Shown here piece after piece: positions 30,101 to 39,639 of a stretch of 64,000 nucleotides of DNA (position 1 is its first letter; each line of letters starts with the position of its first letter). This DNA is from Congeria kusceri (lineage: Eukaryota; Mollusca; Bivalvia; Myida; Dreissenidae): contig CM051040.1 in assembly GCA_027627225.1 (NCBI GenBank), positions 30,609,634 through 30,673,633 on the forward strand. The letters run 5' to 3'. The notes below the pieces were generated by a model. That model saw only the letters and a list, made by a program, of their open reading frames with translations. It was not told where the DNA came from and did no database searches. Both the position numbers and the translations under genes were made by a program.

Positions 30101-33100
30101 AATTATAGTTAGGCACTGTTTTTGATGGAGAAAATCACCTAAGAAGTACATCTATATTATATGACAGTTATTAACTGTGGAAACGTTTGCCGTGTGTGTT
30201 TCCACTAATTGACACTTTTAAAACTGTCTTCCATTCCAACCTACAGTTTTGCATGTTTAAGCTCAATAAACGTTCTTTTTTTTCTTTAAAGAAATAGACA
30301 ACAGAACGCTTAAAATTGGATTTTGTTTGAAATTACTCAGAGATTTTGCAAGGGCATGTTAAGGAATGTCAATGTTCCTGTAACTTTTTGTTTTATTAAG
30401 CTTCATATGTATTAATGCATGTTCATATTTTTTCAGGAGCTGTTTATCACCCTATGTTTTGTTTTCGGTGTCTTTTACCTATGTGTACCGATCCTGGGAG
30501 TTAGTGGCAGTATAGCCTACTACTTCTCCTTTAGGTAAGACTTAGTGGCATGTAACCTTTTACTTAGCTTCTGCATACGATTACACTCCACACTCGGATC
30601 CCTTAGTGAGGGATTAAGATCCTGACCATGGGCTTACAAATAGAATGTGAACATCAATAGTTCAATGAAAAATGGTGAAATATGGAAGCATCTATTGATT
30701 CTTTACCGGAATAATGCCATGAAATAGAGGTTACGTCATGTACAAACCTCCTACTCTATATGATCTCCAGGATAATGTGATAATGTGACAGTGTTTGGTA
30801 CAATCAATTATGAAACCTCATTTGTAGGACTAGTGTTCCTAACCAGATACTCAGCCCTCTCGCCTCTTGCGACCAAGCTTATTGACGATACACTTTGGGA
30901 TTTATGATAAAGTCCGTCAAACAAAGTTGAGAGTGAACGAATGTTTTGACAAGCCATGTCCGTCAAACAAATAAGTCCAAGCTTTCTAAATGGCTAAACA
31001 CATTGTCAATCAAGTCTCGTTGTAAGGTCAATTCTCTATTATTATGCCCCCCTTGGAAGAAGTGAGGGCATTTTGCATGTCACCTGTCCGTCGGTCGGTC
31101 GGATGGTCGGTCTGTCCATTGACCATTTCGTTTCCACACGATATCTAGAGAACGCTTTGACCTACGATCATGAAATTCAGTCTGCTGGTTACTTGGGAGG
31201 AAAGGAAGACGCCTATACATTTTGAGGTCAACAGGTAAAGGTCAAGGTCACCATTGCTAAAAATAGAAAAATGGTTTCCGCTCAATAGCTTGAGAACGCA
31301 TAAAGATATTTTAATGAAACTTTAAACATAGATACCTTATATCGAGACCTCGCTTGGAATTGTATATGGGACGGGTGGGGACAAGGTCAAGGTCACTGTT
31401 ACTAAAAAATAGAAAAACAGTTTTCGCTCAATAACTTAAGAACGCATAAAGATATTTTAATGAAACTTGATACATAGATACCTCATATTGAGACCTCGCT
31501 TGGGATTCCATATAGGGTGGGTGGGGTCAAGGTCACTGTTACTAAAAATAGAAAAAATGGGTTCCGCTCAATAACTTGAGAACGCATCAAGATATTTAAA
31601 TGAAACTTCATACATATACACCTTATATCGAGACCTCGCTTGCGATTGCATATGGGTTGGGTGGGTCAAGATCACCATTACTAAAAATATAAAAACGGTT
31701 TCCGCTCAATCACTTTAGAATCCATAAAGATATTTTAATGAAACTTCATACGTAGATACCATATATCGAGACCTGGCTTGGTATTGCATATGGGATGGGT
31801 GGGGTCAAGATCAAGGTCACCATAACTAAAAATAGAAAAACGGTTTCTGCTCAATAACTTGAAAACGCATCGAGATATTTTAATGAAGCTCATATATATA
31901 TATATATACCGTATATCGAAGCCTTGCTTGAGATTGCATATGGGGTGGGTGTGGTCAAGGTCAATGTGACAGTTACTAAAAATAGAAAATGGTTTCCGCT
32001 TAATAACTTGAGAATGCATCAAGATATTTTAATGAAACTTCATACATAGATATCTTATATTAAGACCTCTCTTGGGGTTGCATATGTGATGGGTGGGGTC
32101 AAGGTCACTATTACTAAAAATAGAAACAACGCTTTTCGCTCAATAACTTGACAAGCATTGAGATATTTTAATGAAACTTCATACATAGATACCTTATATC
32201 GAGACCTCGCTTGGGATTGCATATGAATTGGGTGGGGTCAAGGTCACCGTTGAAAAAAATAGAAAACGGTTTCCGCTCAATATTTTGAGAACGCATCGAG
32301 ATATTTTAATGAAACTTCATACATAGATACCTTTTATTGAGACCTCTCTTGGGATTTCATATGGGGTGGGTGGGGTCAAGATCACCATTACTAAAAATAG
32401 AAAAACGGTCTCTGCTCAATAACTTGACAACGCATCGAGATATTTTAATGAAACTTCATACATATATACCATATATCGAGACCTCGCTTGGGATTGCATA
32501 TTAAGAACATTTCTTAACAATTGCACATATTCACAACTTGGCTGCAAGTCGGGGGGCATACATGTTTTACAAACATCTCTTGTTATGAATTGGGTCTAAG
32601 TCACCTAAAATATGAAACAAATGTTGGCACAGCTCTTAACTAGAGTGTACAAGTATATCAAAAAGTTATCAAATGTTCACATGTTTGCATGCATTGCAGG
32701 TGCATAGAGAGCCACTGGTTCACGTGGGTGGCGCAGTCAAACCACATCCCGATGAACATCCGTAACGATGAGGCCAACCCCTGGTTGAAGCTGCAGCTTC
32801 ACGCCACCTGCGACATCGAGAAGTCAGCGTTCAACGACTGGTTCACTGGACACCTGAATTTCCAGATTGAGCATCAGTAGGATGTTGTTGTTTTTTCTAA
32901 CCTGTCTAAATGTTATTCTCCGCCAAAGTCTGTCAGACCTCAGGCAAAACCAGTAATGCCTATATGTTTAGTACATGTACTGCAGTCTTCTTTGTAAACA
33001 AATCATTGAATTTCACAAAGAAAAGTTGATCTGAAATTTCCACTTAAGTGCAACTTAAGTTAAGATTTCCCTTAGGAGCTTTGTGAATACCAACCCTGGT

Positions 33101-35751
33101 CCTTATGGCTGTTAAAAAATTCTGGTCAGGTACCTACCTGCTACTTGCAAGCTAAATTGTTTTTGAGTGGCCAGTAAAATGGAGTTTGGAGCCCATATTC
33201 ACCAAGCTATTCTTAGACTTAAGAATAAAAAATAGACTTAGACTCAAGAAATAATACTTGTGTGTTCACAAATATGCTGATACGAATGTTGATTATGTTA
33301 TTAATAAATCTTTCTAAATAAAGAATGCTATAATTAATGAATACCAAGTACAAGTAATAGTCAAATTAACAGCCTTTTTAGTACAGAACAGTTTTAAGAA
33401 TATTCTTTATTCCGAAGTCTTAAGTTTAAGAATGGGATGGTGAATACAGACCTGGGATAGTAATGAGAGATTACTAGACCTCGTGGCCAGTAACGGTTTT
33501 GTGGCTTTCCCAGAGACTGAAATGTAGTTAAGATGAGTTTTGTTGGCATCATGTGACTCTATGTTTGAAATAATCTTTTTCGCGACAAGAAGGAAACACT
33601 GAAATTTATTGTTATCATGATGCCTGCATTCTGGTAAGCTAGATTTTTAAGAACTGGTTTTAAATGTTCCATTCTGTTTCTGGATACAGTATAAAACTTA
33701 AAAAAAAACACCAACATAAGCGACGGTAAAGGAGCTAAATATAGTTCAGAAAAAAGTAAATCATAATTTTAAAATCTTAATTCTTATCAAGTGCACTTGA
33801 CCTAGTATAAAGACATAAATAAAAGCCTTTAGTTACTTATTTTACCTTTTTACATGGGTAAAACTAGTATTTCAGTTTGTTCATCAGTATTTACCCTTGA
33901 ACATTGGTAATATCACTAAGGCTGGTAGAGACTTTATTCTCAACAAACTTGTCCTGATTTCAGCTTGTTCCCCACCATGCCGCGCCACAACCTGTACAAG
34001 ATAGCACCAATGGTGAAGTCTCTATGTGAGAAACATGGCATACCCTACATCGTCAAACCCCTATGGACCTCCTTTGTAGATATCTACAAGTAAGTATTAT
34101 CTGTTATTGAGATCTTTATTACACAAAATGTTAACAAAAACACCAAACAAACTTTCCGTACTTTTATTTAACATTTAATTAATTACGTAATACGTGACGC
34201 AATTCTAACGAATGACGTAATTTATAAACAGAAAAACAGTGACGAAACAAACCAGTTTCGCTGGACTCTCAGTTTTGTTTTGACAACGATTATGTTGTGT
34301 TTGCTTTTATTTTTAGTAAAGTACATTACTATAAGTTTAATAAATCGTGCATGGACGAATTCTGAATGATGAATGTGACAGTTGGATAAATAATATATTT
34401 TGAGACTTTGAACCGAAATAAAATAAAACGTTCTGACCAGTCATTGCGATTTCGTAAATTGTGTTTCTGGTCAGAATGGTTCACATGCAATTAATATCAT
34501 GATTGTTAAAAATTAAGGCTTATGGATACAAGAAAAGGGAATTGAAGTGCTTACAGTATTGTTGGATTTTTATTGTTGGATGCAATGGATTGAAATGGAG
34601 GTACAGTGAAAGTTTCCGATCTGTTCAATTTTGTTCAGTGATTCTTTTTCTCAGACTCAAAGATGCATAGGCTATAGATCCTATATATTTAATCAATTTA
34701 ACTACAAAATTTTGTTAATATGCAGTATTTGCATTTTCGAATATAAGCGTTTAATTTTGACTAAATACGCCATTCGTTGTCGTTGACGTTGCGCGATCGG
34801 ATTCTCTTCGATTATCGAAAAATCAGCCGCGGCCAATTATATTTTATATCAGCTCAGCGGAGCCGCATAAGGGCCCGTAATCAATGTCAATTTGTTACTA
34901 TTTTTATTAACAATATGTAATAAGTATGTTTATTAATTAACTTTATTATAATTATTAGTTATTATCCCTGAAAATGTTACAAACGAGGCGCGTCGTGGGA
35001 AAACCGGTCTTAATGCATGTGCGTAAAGTATCTAAACATCCGTGTCCCGACAATAAAACTTTATCCTATCACTACAGCCGAATCGATCGGATAAAACAAC
35101 CCATCGTATAAACTTTAGCTTTATCCAATGGCTATTTTGAGCAAATTTACATTTGATCGTTATTTTTTAGAAGGCTATGTATTTAAATGTGAAATCATAC
35201 CAAATGATGATGTTCGTAGTAAACAAATAAACCCATGTTAAAACTGGGAAACCAACATTATTTTGTGTTATTTTTGACATATTTTCATGCAGTTTACATT
35301 ATCTATGAGTATAGCATAATAGGACAAATAGAATATTAGGTTAGTGTTGGATAAAGGTGAAGTTTATCATGCTCTGCATGAAACGTTTGAGCGCTCTGCA
35401 GGCCTCATGCTCATCTGTTTCTAAGCATGGCATGATAAACTTCATCTTTACCCAACACTCACCTAATATTCTCTATGTATTCATTTATCTTCATCTTTAC
35501 CCAACACTCACCTAATATTGTCTATGTATTCATTTATCTTCATCTTTACCCAACACTCACCTAATATTCTCTATGTATTCATTTATCTTCATCTTTATCC
35601 AACACTCACCTAATATTCTCTATGTATTCATTTATCTTCATCTTTATCCAACACTCACCTAATATTCTCTATGTATTCATCTATCTTTAGGACTCTGAAG
35701 TCGTCAGGACAGCTGTGGGAGGAGACGTATCATGCCTTCCACAGCGGCTAG
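18124..35751 (+). CDS. FADS: front-end fatty acid desaturase (cytochrome b5 fusion, FADS1/FADS2-like)
   Basis: Acyl-CoA desaturase of the ER membrane for long-chain polyunsaturated fatty acid synthesis. Twelve exons: 18124-18306, 21359-21499, 23408-23554, 25268-25369, 26656-26715, 27380-27445, 28165-28225, 29679-29755, 30437-30534, 32700-32876, 33964-34089, 35691-35751. All joins keep phase and give 432 residues plus TAG; relatives have about 440-450. Seen: N-terminal cytochrome b5 with HPGG (45-48) and a second likely haem histidine (68); histidine boxes HDFGH (165-169), HYQHH (202-206) and QIEHH (367-371), the last with the Q typical of front-end enzymes; hydrophobic spans near 117-150 and 255-305; conserved LFPTMPRHN. 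Delta-5 versus delta-6 activity cannot be told from sequence alone. The start ATG opens the b5 domain with no in-frame alternative. Introns 2, 5, 6, 7 and 11 carry tandem arrays at or near splice sites. Confidence 0.95.
18307..21358 (+). other. desaturase intron 1 contents
   Basis: No exon seen. It holds three imperfect copies of a 40-50-base unit with GGGATATAACAATTTTAGTT at 19335-19460. At 20945-21315 a segment is bounded by similar GGACCCTGTAT and GGGCCCTGTAT pieces and holds CCCCAT-rich text. The remainder is AT-rich unique sequence. Confidence 0.4.
21669..21810. repeat. GGGTTGAGTG inverted-repeat element
   Basis: Two arms face each other: ATGCCTATGA...GGGTTGAGTGCGAAACTGTT near 21660-21708 and AACTGTTCACCCTCAACCC...TCATAGGCAT near 21746-21792. 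The middle has CTGATATAGAAATGTTAGGC. A relative of this element at 37810-38180 is split by a SINE. Confidence 0.65.
21843..23407 (+). repeat. 33-bp tandem array copying the exon-3 splice acceptor (about 48 units)
   Basis: Each unit is about 33 bases: TTTCTCCATTCCAG (or CATTCTAG) followed by GGCCTGTTTGAGCCAAGTG. This equals the authentic 3' splice site and first 19 bases of desaturase exon 3 (23408 on). The last unit is the real exon start. Because 33 is divisible by 3, long open frames appear on both strands here; they are artefacts. Units ending in CAG and in TAG are mixed. Confidence 0.95.
23580..23692. repeat. TAGGGATG-type transposon fragment
   Basis: Begins TAGGGATGTCACGAATATT and continues with AATAATATTCGAATACTG and TTGAATAGCGTTTTAG. 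These match the ends of the 11221-12200 element, so this is a fragment or short derivative in desaturase intron 3. The rest of intron 3, to about 24950, shows nothing I can name. Confidence 0.6.
24954..25187. repeat. nested-palindrome MITE, copy 3
   Basis: In desaturase intron 3, 80 bases upstream of exon 4. The left hairpin is mostly deleted; the linker and right hairpin are present. Confidence 0.85.
26704..26830 (+). repeat. duplication of the exon-5 splice donor
   Basis: The exon-5 end and donor (GCCAAATGTG|GTGAGTG, then TTGTTCAT.TCAACAGT) are repeated 87 bases downstream at about 26792-26830. Both copies have an intact GTGAGT. Confidence 0.85.
27087..27225. repeat. nested-palindrome MITE, short single-hairpin form
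   Basis: Has both termini but only one GCCTGTGC.../...GCACAGGC hairpin and no linker. It could fold almost entirely into one hairpin of about 65 base pairs. In desaturase intron 5. Confidence 0.85.
27505..27776 (+). repeat. 68-bp tandem array, four near-identical units
   Basis: Four units begin at 27505, 27573, 27641 and 27709 (GTTGTAATAACTTGTAACAT ... GTCGAGCTAGTG). I see only one difference (CGGGCTG to CGGACTG in the last). It starts 60 bases after the exon-6 donor in desaturase intron 6. Confidence 0.95.
27933..28134. repeat. nested-palindrome MITE, copy 5
   Basis: Ends 30 bases before exon 7 of the desaturase. The left hairpin and linker are present; the right hairpin is lost. Confidence 0.85.
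28198..29270 (+). repeat. 66-bp tandem array copying the exon-7 end and splice donor (about 17 units)
   Basis: Each full unit holds the last 26 bases of exon 7 (CTTCAGCATAAGTACTTCTT, then TGCCT), the donor GTGAGT and about 40 bases of intron ending TATGACTGGGGTATA. The first unit is the real exon end (donor at 28226). The next three lack the CTTCAGCATAA part and are shorter; the rest are 66 bases. The 22-residue open frames on the minus strand are artefacts of the period. Confidence 0.95.
29385..29530 (-). repeat. tRNA-like SINE fragment
   Basis: On the minus strand a B-box-like GAGGTTCGATCCCCACC stands near 29477-29495, downstream of a degenerate A-box region. The other flank carries GAGACTCTCTCGAGTCCGTTTCCTG, which recurs without the tRNA-like head at 43433-43505. 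Probably an old SINE in intron 7. Confidence 0.45.
31041..32582. mobile_element. repeat element with internal units of about 150 bp
   Basis: Starts with ATTATGCCCCCCTTGGAAGA and ends with GGGGGGCATACATG...CTCTTGTT, so the ends are roughly inverted. Between them are about nine tandem units containing CGGTTTCCGCTCAATAACTT, GATATTTTAATGAAACTTCA and ATATCGAGACCTCGCTTGGG. It fills most of desaturase intron 9 and has no coding capacity. Confidence 0.8.
33068..33455. repeat. AGGAGCTTTGTGAATA inverted-repeat MITEs
   Basis: Contains CTTAGGAGCTTTGTGAATACC at 33072 and, further on, GCCCATATTCACCAAGCTATTC and TTAAGAATGGGATGGTGAATA. These end motifs are shared with 37496-37757 and 46016-46287. Probably one or two overlapping, degraded copies in desaturase intron 10. 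Confidence 0.6.
34985..35029. repeat. nested-palindrome MITE, 5' end only
   Basis: Only the terminal 45 bases (GAGGCGCGTCGTGGGAAAAC ... GCGTAAAGTA) remain, in desaturase intron 11. Confidence 0.8.
35331..35690 (+). repeat. foldback element whose right arm is amplified into a 49-bp array at the exon-12 acceptor
   Basis: Left arm 35331-35378 (AATATTAGGTTAGTGTTGGA ... TTTATCATGC) and right arm 35429-35467 (GCATGATAAACTTCATCTTT ... CACCTAATATT) are inverted copies. The right arm plus flank then repeats with period 49, starting at 35443, 35492, 35541, 35590 and 35639. The last unit ends in ATCTATCTTTAG, the acceptor of desaturase exon 12. Confidence 0.9.
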
Positions 35752-35895
35752 GCAACTCCTCCAACTCACCCTCGATTTGACTGCCGAAGGGGGAAGCCAA
35801 CATGCTCCGCCGAAATCCAGCTACACTATAGTAATAACATGTTTATTAGGCTTTAGTAACTTCGTACATGGTTGTACTGAATAATCAGTTAATTT

Positions 35896-36133
35896 GAGGC
35901 GTGTTGTGGGAAAACCGGGCTTAATGCATGTGCGTAATAAGTCGCCCCGGATCAGCATATGCAGTCCGCACAGGCTTATCCAGGACGGCACTTTTCGCCT
36001 ACAGTTGATCTATATTTAGAAGAGACTTCCTTGAAACAGAAAGTACCATAAAAGCGGAAAGTGCCATCCTGGATTTATCCGGAAAGACACTTAACGCAAA
36101 TGCATTAAGCCAGAGTTTCCCACGACACTCCTC
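35896..36133. repeat. nested-palindrome MITE in the desaturase 3' untranslated region
   Basis: Starts 145 bases after the stop codon and is likely transcribed with the desaturase. The left hairpin and linker are intact; the right hairpin is reduced. Confidence 0.8.
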
Positions 36134-36425
36134 ATTAAATGTTTCATTCTGGCATTATTTTCATTTTTTTTTTTTTTGAACTTTTGATTCGATATACATT
36201 TTTGTTGTGTTGTATTTTGATATGGTTTAACCTAAGATTCCATGACATTTAGTTATGTAATTACACAAAACACTGTATTTGTTTTTGGTTCAGTTTTTTT
36301 TATATGTGTACCAGAATATTTTGTTTTATATAAATTATTTTGTGGACCAAATGGTTAATCAGAACATGTTTATGCACATGGTAAATTATGCTGTTAGGAC
36401 ATCTACTCAGTAATTTTAACCAGAA

Positions 36426-36431
36426 AATAAA
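36426..36431 (+). promoter_or_regulatory. possible polyadenylation signal of the desaturase
   Basis: First AATAAA after the stop codon (675 bases downstream). Further AATAAA hexamers occur near 37230, so the true 3' end is uncertain. Confidence 0.3.
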
Positions 36432-36439
36432 TATGTGCT

Positions 36440-37495
36440 TCCCACATGGTACATGTAGATTGTTACGTTTTGATTTAATACAAAATGCTGGGTAAAATTA
36501 ACTTCACATTTAGAAGAAAGTCATTTTAGTGAGTCTAACTCTTAAGTGTAAATGAAAAGAGTATCTGTTTTACTTTGTATATCATTTGTGCAAATTAACC
36601 AAAATGGTTCATGTAGACTGTTAAAGCAGCAGTGCATTGAATATAATTCAATGCATCTTAAATTGGCATTAGTTCTAATGAACGTTTATGCCATTTATTC
36701 GACTGAAAACTGTTCCTTATTTACGGAATGCTTTTAATAATGTCAGAATATATACTAATGTAAATGCCGATTATACTCCAGAGGCATCACCAGCTATCGC
36801 ATACAGAAACTATATGATAAAAAGTTACCAAAACATTATTATTTTACCGAATTTAATGCGGTGTTTTGTCTTTTGATCGGTAAGATGTCCATTAGAAACT
36901 ATTTCTGCAAAGTTTCATTTTATTAACATATTTATGGACTGCTGCTTTAACTTTGGTAAATATCAAGTATTTAATGCACATTTAGCAGGGTTGTGGTAGA
37001 TTGTTAAGTTTTAAAATACCTAGTATTGTTTTCTGTTGTACTTTTGTGATCAGTTGTTGAACAAATGAGATTGTTGTAGATTGGAACATATGTTATGAAT
37101 GAAGGATTGACTGTTTTAGTACAAATATATATGATAAGTTTTAGTAATGACTGTATTTTTGTGCACCAATTGGAAAGATTTACAAAAAATGGATTATGCT
37201 GCTGACATGAAAAAATAGCTAAAAATACATGTATAAATAAAATTAAATTTTAAAAAATCAATAGAAATGTATTATAGTAGTTCCGTTGTAGATTTAAGAT
37301 TGTTGGTGGAGCAATCTTAGAGATTAGTAGTTGTATCACTGATAGTTTCACTGTAGTTTGCATATTACCTGTATGTATAAATTGGGAGCAGTATTTTTTC
37401 ATGTTCATCTTCATGCCTGTTTGTTCATGCTTGTAAACCATTTAGTGAATAAGAATCACATGAGTGACCGTGTGTTGGTCATTAAAAAAACTACC
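36440..37495. other. AT-rich intergenic DNA
   Basis: Possibly the distal 3' untranslated region of the desaturase. Short open frames here have no recognisable sequence, and no RNA gene was seen. Confidence 0.3.
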
Positions 37496-37757
37496 AGGGG
37501 CTGTATCCACAAAGCTCCTAAGGAAAATCTTAACTTAAGTCATATGTAAGGGAATATTTCAATTCAATTTTCCTTGTGAAAATCAGTAATTATACTTGAA
37601 ATACGGTTAAATAAGAAACAGCTGCCAATTCTTTACCACAGTTAAAGCATTTAAGACAAAATAAACTTTAAATGAACCAGCCATAGACTAAAGGAATTTT
37701 TTGATTTTAAGAAATTTACTTAAGTTTTCACTGAGGAGCATTGTGGATATGGGTCCA
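37496..37757. repeat. inverted-repeat MITE with CACAAAGCTCCTAAGG ends
   Basis: Left end GGCTGTATCCACAAAGCTCC, right end GAGGAGCATTGTGGATATGG. It is the same family as 46016-46287, with TCTTAACTTAAG next to the left end. Confidence 0.75.
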
Positions 37758-37845
37758 GGAACTTTTGGCGAAATCTTTAATATTGGTGGTAGAAAGAAAG
37801 CTGCAGCTTGAGGGTTGAGTGTGTATCTGATATAGAAATGTTAAA

Positions 37846-38140
37846 AAGCCGGGCTGGCTAGCTCACTTGGTAGAGCGCTGAACTACAAATCCGAGGATCT
37901 CGGGTTTGATTCCCAGCCCGGCCACATAACTTGTGTGGGGATTGGTCATGAAATTATTTCTATGGCAATTCTCCCCCTACCTCTGATTCAAGTAGGGCAG
38001 TTGTCAGTTACTGACATTAGTATGTGCACTTAGTACTGGTAAACCAGCTTACCCAGGAAAAGTGTGAGTAGGTTAACTGACCGCCGTTATATGACTGAAA
38101 TACTGTTAAAAACTGCGAAAATTCAAACAAACAAACAAAC
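37846..38140 (+). repeat. tRNA-derived SINE, copy B, with 12-bp target duplication
   Basis: The tRNA-like head has GCTAGCTCACTTGGTAGAGC as A-box region, a loop CTACAAA and a GGGTTTGATTCCC B-box region. The tail shares GGGCAGTTGTCAGTTACTGA and an ACAAACAAAC end with copy A at 3611-3919. It is flanked by AGAAATGTTAAA at 37834-37845 and 38141-38152. The flanks together match the inverted-repeat element seen unbroken at 21669-21810. Confidence 0.9.
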
Positions 38141-38152
38141 AGAAATGTTAAA

Positions 38153-39639
38153 CAGATACAACAGTTTTACACTCAACTCTCAGTATGAATTGCCTTATGT
38201 TATGATATTATACAGAAGATGTATATGACATACCGTTTGTGATGTTTACTCATGTTACTACAGGGTTATTTGCTTTTTGACATTTCTGTGTGTATGTTGA
38301 ATTGAAGTACAGTAAATAATCATTGATTATTTGATTGTTTTCTTGAATAGTTTTGTCTGTTATTGTATGATAACATATCTTCCTGCGTTCCATTTTAGTT
38401 GTCAACACGTTTTCTACATACAGTGTATACACATATTTATTAGTGGAAATAATAACGGTATCACATTTTCACAATTTTTATACACGAGGCTTTTTTATGG
38501 TAAATCCTACTAACTGGAATCTTGCTATAGAAAGTTCCTCCTGTCAATACACATGAAATACCCTTGTAGACAGCTCTTAAATTGCAACGGCTTAAACCTT
38601 GTTGATGGTCAGAATGTTTTATCAACATCTACGAGTAAAATCTAAATTTAAGAGATGCTGTAACTCTGTTGCGAGAGTTATGTCACTTCAATTATTGTTT
38701 TCTTGCTGTCCTCATCTATATATATTATTTTACCATTTTTATGCAAGAAGCATATATATTTATGGAGCATGGAATCAATTTACAGGGCTGTATTGGCTGT
38801 CTTTAAGAATTTTTTATTTGTAATTGAAAATATTTATTATAAAACATAGTTGTTAAAAATAATTATATAATCTTTTTGTTAACAAAAATGTACAGAGTTT
38901 AGTGAAGTTAAATAAACCTATGTTTTTTTAAGGTCTGTATCCAAATGTTTTTTTCTCCATGTATTTGTATTTACATCTGTTTGAACAAATGTTTATTGAA
39001 TAGATTATGTGTACTTTTTAGATTAAATGTCACAGGTTAAAGAAATATTATACATGCTGAACATACTAAGCTTGTAGTGAGCTATTATCATATGGTCTCA
39101 TTCAGTGTTTTTGTGTATTTGTTATGTACATATACTTGCAATGTTGTCATACAATGTTGCAAACTTTTCTGAGAACTTGGAGTGTGCTATTTATTAAGTT
39201 TCTTGAACAATATTTAGTATTTATTAACATCATATATTCCATAATTATAGCTACTTGTATAATATTTTATCGCAAGTGGAGTGATATTTGTTATTCCACT
39301 GTCTTTTGTATTTTGTGTGTGTTGACAATTGTTAAGTTTGGTTTGTATTCTTAAAAAAAAAAAGTGCTTGCGTTTTGTTGAATTGTAATATATTTGGTGC
39401 ATGTTGTCAGCTTTCTGTTGATTTAAAGGGACTTTTTCACAGATTTTTGTATGTCTGAACTGCCAAAAGACGAAAGCAGTTGGTTTAACCAAAAACAAAT
39501 ATATAAAGATTAAAAAATTATTAAAAGGATTTGTCTTCGCCAGGACTTTAACCTACGACATGAAATGGAACAAATTAAAATATTTAAGAAATAATTTGTA
39601 TTGAATTTTTCATTTTGTTCAAATGCTTTTTTTTTTAGC
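38153..39639. other. AT-rich intergenic DNA
   Basis: No gene seen. At about 39425 there is AAAGGGACTTTTTCACAGATT, similar to the left end of the 15622-16098 family and perhaps a diverged relative. Confidence 0.35.
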
